DNA from: Ancylobacter novellus
Lineage (GTDB): Bacteria > Pseudomonadota > Alphaproteobacteria > Rhizobiales > Xanthobacteraceae
Direction of reading: 5' to 3'
Assembly: GCA_003241485.1 (NCBI GenBank)
Contig: QFQD01000107.1
Location: 1 to 7,639, forward strand
DNA length: 7,639 bases
The notes beneath the pieces are model-generated. The model made no database searches. It saw only the letters and a list, made by a program, of their open reading frames with translations, and was not told the DNA's origin. The position numbers were made by a program, and so were the translations under genes. This document shows, one piece after another, positions 1 through 7,494 of this stretch; position 1 is the first letter of the stretch, and each line of letters opens with the position of its first letter.

Positions 1-883
1 GTTTCACGCGCCAAATCCGTTCGTGGCGTCGATCCTGTGGGCGAAGATGCGAATGCAGGGCTATCGCACGCCGCTTATGATCTTCCACCAGATGGAGATT
101 TCAGGGCGGCGCACCTTGCGGCAGCTGCTGGCGCCTATGTATCGCGACCTCGCCCGCCGCGCCGTCTGGGTTTCCGTCGCCTCGCCCAAGAATTACGCGA
201 TCTCCAAAGACCTTCCACGGGACGTCCGGCTAGTCACGCTGCCACTCTTCGTGGACCCGGACAGCTATCCCACCGATGAGGCCTTCCGTACGGCGGCGGC
301 GCTGTGGCGGCGGGAAACCTATGGCGAGGCGCCGCTCATCGGCTTCGTGGGACGGCATGTCTATTACAAGGGCCTCGACGTGCTCGTGCACGCGCTGGCC
401 AAACTCCCGAATGTGCGGGCGATCATTGCCGGCGACGGCCCGTTGCGCGCCTCCACCATGGCGCTGGCGCGTGAGCTGGGTGTCGCCGACCGGATCGATT
501 TTCCCGGCGAGGTCAGCCATGGCGACAAGTGCCGTATCATGGCCGCCATCGATGTATTTGCCTTTCCTTCGATGGATCGAGCCGAAGCGTTCGGCCTTTC
601 CCAGCTGGAGGCGATGCTGCTCGGCGCCGTGGTGGTCGCCGGCGACCTCCCGACAGGGGTGACCGACATCTCCGTCAATGAGGAAACCGCGCTTCTCGTG
701 GAGCCCGGCAATGCCGACCATCTGGCGGCGCAGATGCAGCGTGCCCTCACCGACACGGCGTTGCGCGCGCGGCTGCGTACCAATGCGCGACGCCATGTCG
801 AGGAGCGTTTCTCGCGCGAGCGCGTGCTGGCGGACCTCGTACGGCTGACCCGTGCAGCCATCGACGCGCCCGGAGCGACGTGA
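1..883 (+). CDS. GT4-type glycosyltransferase, 5' end outside window
   Basis: Predicted retaining glycosyltransferase of the GT-B fold, family 4, which would transfer a sugar from a nucleotide donor to a lipid-linked glycan at the inner face of the cytoplasmic membrane. Numbering from the GTG codon at position 23, the C-terminal Glycos_transf_1 domain is clear: GFVGRHVYYKGLDVL at 107-121 (the usual G-R-x-x-x-x-K-G loop), AGDGPLR at 136-142, and the EX7E donor-binding motif AEAFGLSQLE with E188 and E196. The frame stays open upstream of the GTG to the window edge, reading FHAPNPF, which resembles the xHxPNP stretch of the N-terminal domain in this family. The GTG is therefore internal and the true start lies outside. 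The gene ends in a TGATG overlap with the flippase gene, so the two are probably co-transcribed and translationally coupled. The family is firm; donor, acceptor and linkage cannot be read from the sequence. Confidence 0.93.
   Translation, partial: FHAPNPFVASILWAKMRMQGYRTPLMIFHQMEISGRRTLRQLLAPMYRDLARRAVWVSVASPKNYAISKDLPRDVRLVTLPLFVDPDSYPTDEAFRTAAALWRRETYGEAPLIGFVGRHVYYKGLDVLVHALAKLPNVRAIIAGDGPLRASTMALARELGVADRIDFPGEVSHGDKCRIMAAIDVFAFPSMDRAEAFGLSQLEAMLLGAVVVAGDLPTGVTDISVNEETALLVEPGNADHLAAQMQRALTDTALRARLRTNARRHVEERFSRERVLADLVRLTRAAIDAPGAT
872..875 (+). promoter_or_regulatory. Shine-Dalgarno site deciding the flippase start
   Basis: GGAG lies seven bases before the ATG at 883, inside the last codons of the upstream glycosyltransferase gene. 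The alternative in-frame GTG at 880 would leave only four bases of spacing, so the ATG is the better start. The site supports coupled translation across the TGATG junction. Confidence 0.6.
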
Positions 884-2199
884 TGGCGCCGGCGATCCTG
901 TCCTCCGCCTGGTCGCAGCTTCGCCAACGCCTGCGTTCGCGATCGGGCAAGGGACTGATCGCCGCCGCCATCTGGCAGCTGGCAAACTACGCCATTCCGC
1001 TGCTGACCTTCCCCTATCTCGCGCGCGTCCTCGGCATCGAAGGGTTCGGCCTGATCGGGCTGGCGGGGGCGATAATGGGCTACGCCAACCTCATCGTCGA
1101 TTGGGGCTTCGGGCTTTCAGGGACACGGGATGTCGCCCGCCACAAGGACGACCCGGCGGAGTTGCGCCGTATCGTCTGGAGCATCGTCCTCGCCAAGACC
1201 ACGCTGGCGGCGATCTGCCTGACGGTCATCGTCATCGGGTCGAATTTCGTCTCGTCCTCACTGCGCCCGGTGCTGCTGGCCGCGACCCTCTATGTCGTCG
1301 TGCTGCCCTTCAATCTCGAATGGGTGCTGCGCGGCGTCGAACGGCTGGGCAAGTTCGCCAAGGGCTCGATCATCGGGCGTCTGGCGGCCGTGCCGCTGGT
1401 CTACCTGCTGGTGCGCGAGCCGGACGATGTCGCGGTCGCGGTCATCGCCGGCGGCATGGGCGGTGTGTTCGTGGCGATCATCTACGGGATGGAACTCCAC
1501 AAGCTCGGATTGCTCGGACGCCCCACTATCGATTTCAGGCAAGCCTGGCTCTCCTTCAAAGAAGGCTTTCACCTGTTCCTCTCCACCCTCGCCATCTCGC
1601 TCTACACCAACACGATCATGGTGGTGCTCGGCATCATGTCGAACCCGGCGCAGGTCGGCCTCTACGCTGCCGCGACCCGCATCCAGACGCCGGTTCGTGG
1701 CCTGCTTTCCCCCATCTCCATGGTGTTCTTCCCGCGGATGAGTGCGCTCGGACTATCCGATCCCGTACAGGCTTCGCATCTGGCCCGACGCCTCCTGCTC
1801 GGCCAGGGCGCGTTCGCGCTTCTGCTCACCCTGGCGCTGACACTAACCGCACCGCTGCTGGTCACCGTGCTGCTGGGACCGGGATTTGAAGACGCCGTGC
1901 CCGTGCTGCGCGTGCTGGCGTGGCTGATCCTGCTGATCGGGGTGAGCAATGTGACGGGCGTCATGCTGATGATCCCGTTCGACATGAAGCGCCAGTTCAC
2001 CTGGTGCCTCGTTCTGGGGGCAATCGTCGGCACCGTGATCGTCTTTCCGCTGACCCACTTTTACGGCGCGCTCGGAGCGGCCTTCGCGGCGCTGGCGAGC
2101 GAATGCGTCGTGACCGCGAGCATGCTGCTCATCGTGCGCCGCCGCTTCAGCTGGATGCGTTTCCGCCAGAAGCCGGACGTCCCGAGCGGCACGGCTTAG
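883..2199 (+). CDS. Wzx-type polysaccharide flippase (MOP/PST family)
   Basis: Predicted integral inner-membrane flippase of 438 residues that would move undecaprenyl-diphosphate-linked repeat units from the cytoplasmic to the periplasmic face. Length and pattern fit the polysaccharide transporter (PST, RfbX-like) branch of the MOP superfamily, whose members usually have 12-14 helices in about 400-500 residues. After a basic, soluble N-terminus (residues 1-23), the first helix pair carries the family-typical stretch ANYAIPLLTFPYLARVLG (34-51), followed by GFGLIGLAGA (55-64). Hydrophobic segments then alternate with short polar loops to the end, and the tail is basic and soluble. The ATG at 883 has a well-placed GGAG and overlaps the preceding glycosyltransferase stop by one base. 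The gene ends 11 bp from the convergent split glycosyltransferase gene. The transporter family is firm; the actual glycan is unknown. I use no gene symbol because wzx names are cluster-specific. Confidence 0.93.
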   Translation: MAPAILSSAWSQLRQRLRSRSGKGLIAAAIWQLANYAIPLLTFPYLARVLGIEGFGLIGLAGAIMGYANLIVDWGFGLSGTRDVARHKDDPAELRRIVWSIVLAKTTLAAICLTVIVIGSNFVSSSLRPVLLAATLYVVVLPFNLEWVLRGVERLGKFAKGSIIGRLAAVPLVYLLVREPDDVAVAVIAGGMGGVFVAIIYGMELHKLGLLGRPTIDFRQAWLSFKEGFHLFLSTLAISLYTNTIMVVLGIMSNPAQVGLYAAATRIQTPVRGLLSPISMVFFPRMSALGLSDPVQASHLARRLLLGQGAFALLLTLALTLTAPLLVTVLLGPGFEDAVPVLRVLAWLILLIGVSNVTGVMLMIPFDMKRQFTWCLVLGAIVGTVIVFPLTHFYGALGAAFAALASECVVTASMLLIVRRRFSWMRFRQKPDVPSGTA

Positions 2200-2210
2200 G
2201 CGCCCGCCCC

Positions 2211-3372
2211 TCAGCGAGCCAGCGCCGCGCCAATCGCCCGCTCGATGTTACGGACATAGTCGTGGACGCCGAACGTCTCGCGGGCCTCGGCCTCTCCGCG
2301 TTCGGCCAGACGCGCGGCACGCGCGGGATCGGCCAGAAGCTGCCGCAGCGCATCGGCCAATGCTGCCGCATCGCCCGGCGGCACCAGCAGCCCGGTCTCG
2401 CCGTCACGGATCAACTCCATGGCGCCGCCGGCCCGTGTCGCGACCACAGGCTTGCCCGCCACCATGCCTTCAACGATCACGCGGCCGAAGGGCTCGGCGG
2501 CGGTCGAGGTGTGCGCCACAAAGTCGACGCCCTTCATCAGCGCCGGGACGTCGCGGCGAAAACCGAGCAGGCGGACCCGGTCCTCAAGTCCGGCGGCCAC
2601 GATGTCCGCGCGCAGCTGCGCCTCATAAGCATCCTCGCCGAACAGCGCGCCGCCGACGATGACCGCCTGCAGGTCCGGAACACTCCTCAGCGCCTCGACC
2701 AGCACGTGCTGCCCCTTCCAGCGGGCCAGACGGCTGAAAACGCCGATGACCGGCCGATCGTCCCGCAGCCCCGCATCAGCCACGACGCGCGCGCGCGGCG
2801 GCCACATCGACCGCGTCGAAGGGCGTAGCGTCGATGCCGTTATAGACGACCTCCACGGGCGACTTGCCGCCGATCTGGCGGTAGACGTCGGCCGTCGCCT
2901 GCGAATTGGCGATGACGCGGCGGATCGCGAAAGCGGGCAGCAGAGCGCAGCAACGGCGCAGACTGGCGCTGAAATGCTCGGCGGTCAGCAGGTCTCGAAG
3001 ATGCCAGATCACCGGCCGCCGATGCAGCGGATAGGACAGCGCGGCCAGCATGATGGCTTTCATCGTGTTGGCGTAGACAACGTCGTGCAGCCGGGCATTG
3101 GCAACGAAGCTGCGCATCGTGCGCACCAGAGCGGGCGCGGCCGCCAGAGCCGCCGCCATGCCGTCTTCGCGCCGCACATTCAGAATGCCGGAGGCGTCCA
3201 CCAGCACGGTCGGCACAGCAAGCTCGCGCAGCCTTTCGCCGAACGGACCGTCCTGCATCAGGCAGACGGCCTGCGGACCCTGCCGCCACCGGACGATATC
3301 GATCAGCGACAGCTCGGCGCCGCCGATCTCGGCAGCCTGATCCACAAAGAGAACCGATGGTGACGGGGACAT
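2211..3372 (-). pseudogene. GT4-type glycosyltransferase split by a frameshift
   Basis: Two overlapping minus-strand frames together make one GT-B family-4 glycosyltransferase. The 5' frame (3372-2776, 198 residues) is the N-terminal domain. It opens with LFVDQAAEIGGAELSL (8-23), the typical glycine-rich start, and includes ANSQATADVY and VVYNGID just before it ends. The 3' frame (2807-2211, 198 residues) is the C-terminal domain, with FSRLARWKGQ (24-33) and the EX7E motif EPFGRVIVE (E105, E113). The interdomain linker falls in a 12-bp alternating CG tract, where the frame changes. The span is 1162 bases; adding two or removing one restores a single protein of about 387 residues, normal for the family. 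Outside the shift both halves look intact, so the lesion is recent, reversible or a sequencing error. The 5' start (ATG 3372) has only a weak purine-rich site upstream, and the internal ATG at 2807 has no visible ribosome site. The neighbour upstream is another GT4, 49 bp away. Confidence 0.88.
2786..2797. repeat. (CG)6 dinucleotide tract at the frameshift
   Basis: Twelve bases of perfectly alternating C and G lie at the point where the two halves of the split glycosyltransferase change frame. Read on the minus strand, one extra GC unit joins the frames as ...AAARARVVADAGL..., a plausible interdomain linker. Losing one base also works. Dinucleotide tracts slip during replication, and pure CG runs are also troublesome in sequencing. 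It is the longest pure CG alternation I noticed in the window; shorter ones (8-9 bases, near 763-771 and 4440-4450) occur inside intact genes. Confidence 0.85.
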
Positions 3373-3421
3373 TTCATCTCGTCATCTGGAGGAAACGGAC
3401 CACCGACAGACGGCGGCCTCG

Positions 3422-4549
3422 TCACGAAGACGCGGCTTCCCGGTAGGCTGCTGTGACACGGGCGGCGATGATCGGCCAGTCAAATGTGGCGGCATAGGTC
3501 CGGCACGCCGCCGCATCGGGAATGCCGCGCCCGCTCAGGGCGTTCACGAGCCCGGCCGCAATCGCCTCGGGCCCCTTCCCCTCGAACACGAGAGCCGGCG
3601 CCAGCGGGCCAGACACCTCCGGCAGACCGCCGACCGGCGTGACGATCGCCGGCGTACCCGCCGCAAGCGATTCCACCGCAATCAGGCCGAAGCCTTCGAG
3701 AGCCTGCGTCGAGACGACGCTCAGATCCGCCGCCCGATAGGCCCGCGGCAGATCCTCGTCCGAGACGAATCCGAGCAGGCGAACGTTACGCTCCAGTCCA
3801 CGCTCCTCGATGAGGGCGGTGAGTTCGTCCCGCAGCGGGCCACGTCCGGCGATCATCAGCAGCGCGTCGGGATAATGGCGTACGACCTCGGTCATCGCCT
3901 CGATGAGAAATTCCAACCCCATGCGCCGCACTAGACGGCGCACGGCGAGCAGGATCGGCCGGTCGGTCGGCCAACCGAGACGCTCGCGGGCCTCGACCCT
4001 CGTTTCGGCGATGTCGAACCGCTTGACGTCCACGCCACCCGGAATGACGCGAATGCGCTCGCGCGGGACGCCATACGCCGCGTGCAGCACCTCGGCGAAG
4101 GCCTGCGACAGCACGATGAACAGCCCGCCACGCCGATAGACGGCGCGTTCCACCTGGCGCTTCAGGCGAACGCGCAGGCCGGCATCGCCTTCCACCGCGC
4201 TCTCATCCGCCCAGGGTCCCTGAAAGTGGACAGCCAGCGGCCCCTTTATCAGGTCAAGAACAGGCAGGGCGGAGAGCGCGAAATGCGAGACCGTCAGCTC
4301 CGGCGCTTCCTCGCTCAGCAGCGCGCCATAGGTGCGCCGGGCGCCGCGGAACTTCCGCAGATAGCTGTCGGAACTTGCGGCATAGCTGCGAATGCGCCCG
4401 CCCGTTTCGCTGCTCACATTGTCCGAACCCAGCACCATGCCGCGCGCGCCGGCAAGATGGGGGGCCGTGTTCACCAGATCGAAGTAGTAGCGCGGCAATC
4501 CACCCGCGCGCTCGGGGAACCACTCCAGTCCGATCTGGATGGTCTTCAT
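3422..4549 (-). CDS. GT4-type glycosyltransferase
   Basis: Predicted retaining GT-B glycosyltransferase of 375 residues, expected to act at the cytoplasmic face of the membrane on the lipid-linked repeat unit. The N-terminal domain begins IGLEWFPERAGGLPRYYFDL (6-25), where the GG-L-x-R-Y stretch is the usual N-terminal nucleotide-sugar glycosyltransferase loop. VIPGGVDVKRF (168-178) ends this domain. The C-terminal domain shows RRLVRRMGLEFLIEAM (204-219), AGRGPLRDEL (234-243), and the EX7E motif EGFGLIAVE with E285 and E293, followed by GTPAIVTPVGGLPE. The ATG at 4549 is chosen because homology-like sequence begins there. An in-frame TTG at 4606 would add 19 low-complexity, Arg/Gly-rich residues. 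The ribosome site is weak (GGGGG about 11-15 bases upstream). The gene lies 69 bp after the polymerase-like gene and 49 bp before the split glycosyltransferase, on the same strand, so the three probably form one transcript. Sugar specificity is unknown. Confidence 0.93.
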   Translation of the reverse strand: MKTIQIGLEWFPERAGGLPRYYFDLVNTAPHLAGARGMVLGSDNVSSETGGRIRSYAASSDSYLRKFRGARRTYGALLSEEAPELTVSHFALSALPVLDLIKGPLAVHFQGPWADESAVEGDAGLRVRLKRQVERAVYRRGGLFIVLSQAFAEVLHAAYGVPRERIRVIPGGVDVKRFDIAETRVEARERLGWPTDRPILLAVRRLVRRMGLEFLIEAMTEVVRHYPDALLMIAGRGPLRDELTALIEERGLERNVRLLGFVSDEDLPRAYRAADLSVVSTQALEGFGLIAVESLAAGTPAIVTPVGGLPEVSGPLAPALVFEGKGPEAIAAGLVNALSGRGIPDAAACRTYAATFDWPIIAARVTAAYREAASS

Positions 4550-4618
4550 ATCCGTCGGCCCCCGTCGATCCGCGTGCCCGCCCCGCCCGTCATTGCGCCG
4601 CCCCAAGCTTTGACACGA

Positions 4619-6016
4619 CTAGCGCGCAAAGGCGCGCTGGAGCGGCATCACGCCTTGCGGCCGCGAGGCGACCACGCTCCGGCTGACCACGATGGCCATG
4701 AACGGGAAAATGCACATGCCGCCGAAGCCGTTCAGCGCGTTGGAGAAGACAATCTGCGAGATGGTGCCAACGGCTATGGCAGCCGATACGCGCGCATAAT
4801 CATCCGCTGCGCCGTTCTTCAGCGCCGTATAGACCATCATCACCAGAGCGAGGATGACGAAAAAACCTACCAGACCAAAATTATAGAAGATATCCAACAC
4901 GCCATTGTCGAACACCTTCAGGGCATTTGCGCCAGCATCGCCCAGCTTCGTGCCCAGACCGGAGACACCGAGACCGTTTCCAAGCACCAGAGAATCGATC
5001 TGGCTCAAGATGGCGTCGACGAAGTTCACGCGGGCATTGTAACTTCTATCTTCCGAGAGATTGCTGACGCTCTGCAGCCGCCCCAGAACCGCCTCCGAGA
5101 TGGGCTCGTAGCTCAGTAGAGGAAGGGCGAGAATGGCCGCCACAAGCCCGATCAACGCATATTTCACGCGCTTGAGACCCTGGCCGAGGAAAAGCAGCAT
5201 CAAAAGCCCGATCGCAAGACCGCCCCAGGCGGAACGCCCAAGCGTGAGCGCGAGCGACACCAGCGCCAGAGGCGGCGTGATCCAGCGCAGGCGAGACGTA
5301 GACGAGAACATCGCGAGAATGCCGACGAACAGCATGATCGCGAAAGGTCCCGGCGAGTTCAGAGTTCCGAACAGCCGGAACATCTGCGGGAAGGGCAAGC
5401 CAACCGAACTGATCTCCGCCACCGCAAGCCAGTACGCGTCCCAGGGACGGAGGTTGAAGTACTGGTCGATCGCGTAGACCGAGATAAAGAACGTTGCGTA
5501 GATGAACGTCCGCAACATGGTCTCGGCGATCTCCTGCGATCGCCCCGGATAGGAAAGCACGTAGCAGCCGAAGAACACTGGCGCCATGAACGTCGCCAGC
5601 GTGTAGGTCGCCGAGACGATTTGCCCCTGGAACATGCCGAGCAGCGCGCCGTAGCAGTACACGACGATAATCATCGAGAACGGCGGATACGACCAGAACG
5701 ACTTGCGGATGGCCCGCGTGACGGTCAGCAGCGACACGGCAAGAGGCGCGATGATGATGAGACTGAAATCGTTGAAGCCGGCGCTCCAGTCCGCCAGACG
5801 GCGCACCAGCGGCGCCAGCATCCAGATCCAGAGGCAGAACCCGACATAGTCGCGCGTCGGCGAGCGCTGATACAGGATCGCTGCAACACCGACCGCCAGG
5901 GGTAGAAAGGCGACATTGAGGATGCTGCCCGCCCCCGCCGCCGCCAATGCGAGCGTCACGACGGCCAGCGCCAGCTGCAGCCAGATCTCCCAGCGAAGCG
6001 CGGAAGCGGCCCTCAT
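4619..6016 (-). CDS. Wzy/O-antigen-ligase-like polysaccharide polymerase
   Basis: Predicted polytopic inner-membrane protein of 465 residues, with about 10-12 hydrophobic segments spread over the whole length. It is best read as the repeat-unit polymerase of a Wzx/Wzy pathway, acting on the periplasmic side on the polyprenyl-linked glycan. The Wzy_C/O-antigen-ligase-type region is recognisable: LTLGRSAWGGLAIGLLMLL (258-276), then a large polar loop (about 302-370) containing RSYNARVNFVDAI and GNGLG (346-350), then DNGVLDIFYNFGLVGFF (370-386), which matches the family's pattern before the last helices. WaaL-type ligases share this fold, so ligase is the main alternative. The context of a flippase and several glycosyltransferases favours polymerase. 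Start: ATG 6016 has GGGA six bases upstream. ATG 6022 is possible, while a GTG at 6091 would add 25 residues of unconvincing Arg/Cys-rich sequence. A 278-bp gap separates it from the GT2 gene upstream. Confidence 0.87.
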   Translation of the reverse strand: MRAASALRWEIWLQLALAVVTLALAAAGAGSILNVAFLPLAVGVAAILYQRSPTRDYVGFCLWIWMLAPLVRRLADWSAGFNDFSLIIIAPLAVSLLTVTRAIRKSFWSYPPFSMIIVVYCYGALLGMFQGQIVSATYTLATFMAPVFFGCYVLSYPGRSQEIAETMLRTFIYATFFISVYAIDQYFNLRPWDAYWLAVAEISSVGLPFPQMFRLFGTLNSPGPFAIMLFVGILAMFSSTSRLRWITPPLALVSLALTLGRSAWGGLAIGLLMLLFLGQGLKRVKYALIGLVAAILALPLLSYEPISEAVLGRLQSVSNLSEDRSYNARVNFVDAILSQIDSLVLGNGLGVSGLGTKLGDAGANALKVFDNGVLDIFYNFGLVGFFVILALVMMVYTALKNGAADDYARVSAAIAVGTISQIVFSNALNGFGGMCIFPFMAIVVSRSVVASRPQGVMPLQRAFAR

Positions 6017-6180
6017 CGCCATTCCCGTGCCGCAGGCAGGGCGCGCTGCGCGTGAGCACAACAAGATCGCCCCGCCGAGGCCACGTCGCACGCGCCCGCG
6101 ATCGGCCCATGGCCAAGCCGGGCGGCGGTCACGGCCGATAGGTCGACGTCCCTCACGCGATCATACTCCCGACGACATCC

Positions 6181-6209
6181 ATCATAGCCAAGACCTGTGC
6201 GCCGGCGAA
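6181..6209 (-). promoter_or_regulatory. Weak candidate promoter upstream of the polymerase gene
   Basis: The 6017-6294 gap, between the GT2 stop and the polymerase start, shows no plausible gene. On the minus strand it holds TTCGCC (6209-6204), 17 bases, then TATGAT (6186-6181), a poor -35 with a good -10. A second TATGAT lies 21 bases downstream at 6165-6160, but its -35-like TTGGCT is 20 bases away. A start near 6174 would give a leader of about 158 bases. This would make the polymerase and two GT4 genes a separate transcript from GT2. The evidence is motif likeness only. Confidence 0.25.
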
Positions 6210-6294
6210 TCGCTTCGCTCCAGCGGCGGATAGAACCATAGCCCGCGGCGCCCCGCGCGGTCCGCGTAGCGCATGTGAACAGCAGCGCGCCTGC

Positions 6295-7227
6295 TCATTT
6301 CTTGCCTGCGCTCGTCCGCCACCAGGTCTTCACACCCGCGCACCGACCGGACAGGCTGGCACGCACGCGCGCCGCGACGTTTGGGGCGCCCTGCGCGGCC
6401 AGTCGCGGTGCCTGCAGCAGGCCCGGCGATGCCCGCGTGCCCAGAGCGAAAGCCCATGCCAGAAAGAGCGGCCGGCGCCAGGCTGGAAGTGCGTCAAGCA
6501 CGGCCAGCGTCTCGTTATGCGTGGCATTGTGCTGCGCGACCGGCGAGAAGGTGTTTCGCGCATCCTCGTCGTGCCGCACGGCGGGGAAATGATCGACGAC
6601 GACTGCCGGATCATACACCACGCGCCACCCATTGCGGCGAACAGCGGCGCAGATTCCCACCTCGTTGCAGACTTGCGCGCCGGCCCCCAGAAGCCTGCTA
6701 TCAAAGCGCGCGCCCGCGAGCGCCGCCACCCGGAAGCTGAGATTGGCGCCCTTCAGCACATGCACCTCCCGCGCCGCGCCAAGGCCGATGTGATGATTAC
6801 CGATGATGCGCCCGTGCAGCTCGATAATGCCCACCTTCGCCTCGGACGCGGGAACGACCCGCTCGCCGTGATGAACGACGTCCCGCCCGCCCAATCCGCC
6901 AAGCCGGGCATCGTTGGCGTAGTGCCGCTCTATCCGCTCCAGCCAGTCCGGCGAGGGAATGGTGTCGTCGTCAATGATGGCGACGATCTCCCCCCTGGCG
7001 GCATCGAGGCCGGTGTTCATCGCGGCAACCTGACCGCCCGTGCCGACCAAAGCGAGGTCGATCGCCTTGCCACTCGCCGCGACCGCCGCGTGGCTGTCCG
7101 TGTCGGTGTCCCGGCAGACGACGACAATCTGGTCGGCAGGTCGCCCCTGACCGCCGAGCGCGGCGAGGCAGCGCGCAAGCTCCGGCACCCGCCGGAAGGT
7201 TGGAACAATGACTGAAATCACTGGCAT
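6295..7227 (-). CDS. GT2-type glycosyltransferase
   Basis: Predicted inverting glycosyltransferase of 310 residues with a GT-A fold, family 2, likely adding a sugar to the growing lipid-linked repeat unit. It starts ISVIVPTFRRVPELARCLAAL (4-24, the first nucleotide-binding strand and helix), followed by GGQVAAMNTGLDAARGEIVAI (64-84) and the metal-binding DDD at 86-88 within IIDDDTIPSPDWL. KGANLSFR (159-166) is the usual acceptor-side motif. Where most GT2 enzymes have ED before the last helix, this protein has NE (188-189) in GAGAQVCNEVGICAAVRRNG, then WRVVYDPAVVVDHF (201-214). The tail (251-270) is mildly hydrophobic and may lie on the membrane. The ATG at 7227 is chosen because the domain begins three residues later. 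The in-frame GTG at 7425 and ATG at 7371 would add Arg-rich sequence unlike the family. No good ribosome site is visible before 7227. The gene stands apart from its neighbours by 266 and 278 bp. Confidence 0.9.
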   Translation of the reverse strand: MPVISVIVPTFRRVPELARCLAALGGQGRPADQIVVVCRDTDTDSHAAVAASGKAIDLALVGTGGQVAAMNTGLDAARGEIVAIIDDDTIPSPDWLERIERHYANDARLGGLGGRDVVHHGERVVPASEAKVGIIELHGRIIGNHHIGLGAAREVHVLKGANLSFRVAALAGARFDSRLLGAGAQVCNEVGICAAVRRNGWRVVYDPAVVVDHFPAVRHDEDARNTFSPVAQHNATHNETLAVLDALPAWRRPLFLAWAFALGTRASPGLLQAPRLAAQGAPNVAARVRASLSGRCAGVKTWWRTSAGKK

Positions 7228-7479
7228 CAATGACAACCGGGACAAAAGAACGACAGCATCACTCACATACAAATGCCATCGGGACGCAAAATGCAGTCCG
7301 CACCCCGTCGCCCGCCGCAACCGTTCCGCTGCATCGAACCGACCGGCCGCGCCGGATGGCCGCCCCTTCATAGTCGAGGGCGGCACGATAACCGAGCGGC
7401 GTTTGGCGGTTCCGCGTAGATTCACGCTCCCTGAGGCAATTGGACACCTCTAGATCGGACGATCCCTCCGCGCGGGGAC

Positions 7480-7494
7480 ACCCGCTCCGCGGGT
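7480..7494 (-). terminator. Possible weak hairpin after the oxidoreductase gene
   Basis: ACCCGC and GCGGGT form a six-base-pair GC-rich stem with a three-base loop, overlapping the last base of the oxidoreductase stop codon. No T-run follows on the minus strand, so it is not a classical intrinsic terminator and may be chance in GC-rich DNA. The remaining bases up to the GT2 start (7228-7479) show no gene and no promoter I would defend. Confidence 0.25.

Noticed and set aside
852..1889. A 345-codon plus-strand open frame inside the flippase gene
   Set aside because: Its product is Arg/Pro/Gly-rich and lacks membrane segments, while the overlapping frame gives a convincing flippase. It is a frame shadow.
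2776..2807. Programmed ribosomal frameshift in the split glycosyltransferase
   Set aside because: There is no heptameric slippery site, stalling codon or evident downstream pseudoknot, and this enzyme family is not known to use one. Slippage of the CG tract explains the pattern more simply.
1920..2828. A 302-codon plus-strand frame crossing the flippase end and the split glycosyltransferase
   Set aside because: Low-complexity, His/Arg-rich composition; it is antisense to the motif-bearing C-terminal GT4 domain.
4082..5119. A 345-codon plus-strand open frame across the GT4/polymerase junction
   Set aside because: It is antisense to two genes with clear family motifs, is rich in His/Gln/Arg, and has no recognisable domain. 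Such mirror frames are common in high-GC DNA with G/C third positions.
5046..6116. A 356-codon minus-strand frame overlapping the polymerase gene
   Set aside because: The product is polar and Arg/His-rich, without the hydrophobic pattern of the real gene in the neighbouring frame.
7228..7425. N-terminal extension of the GT2 gene to GTG 7425
   Set aside because: The added 66 residues are Arg-rich and unlike the family, whose first strand begins right after the ATG at 7227.
7433..7450. Imperfect inverted repeat with GAGG and CCTC arms around AATT
   Set aside because: Only four bases pair at the outer ends and the centre is off-axis. It is too weak to call an operator.
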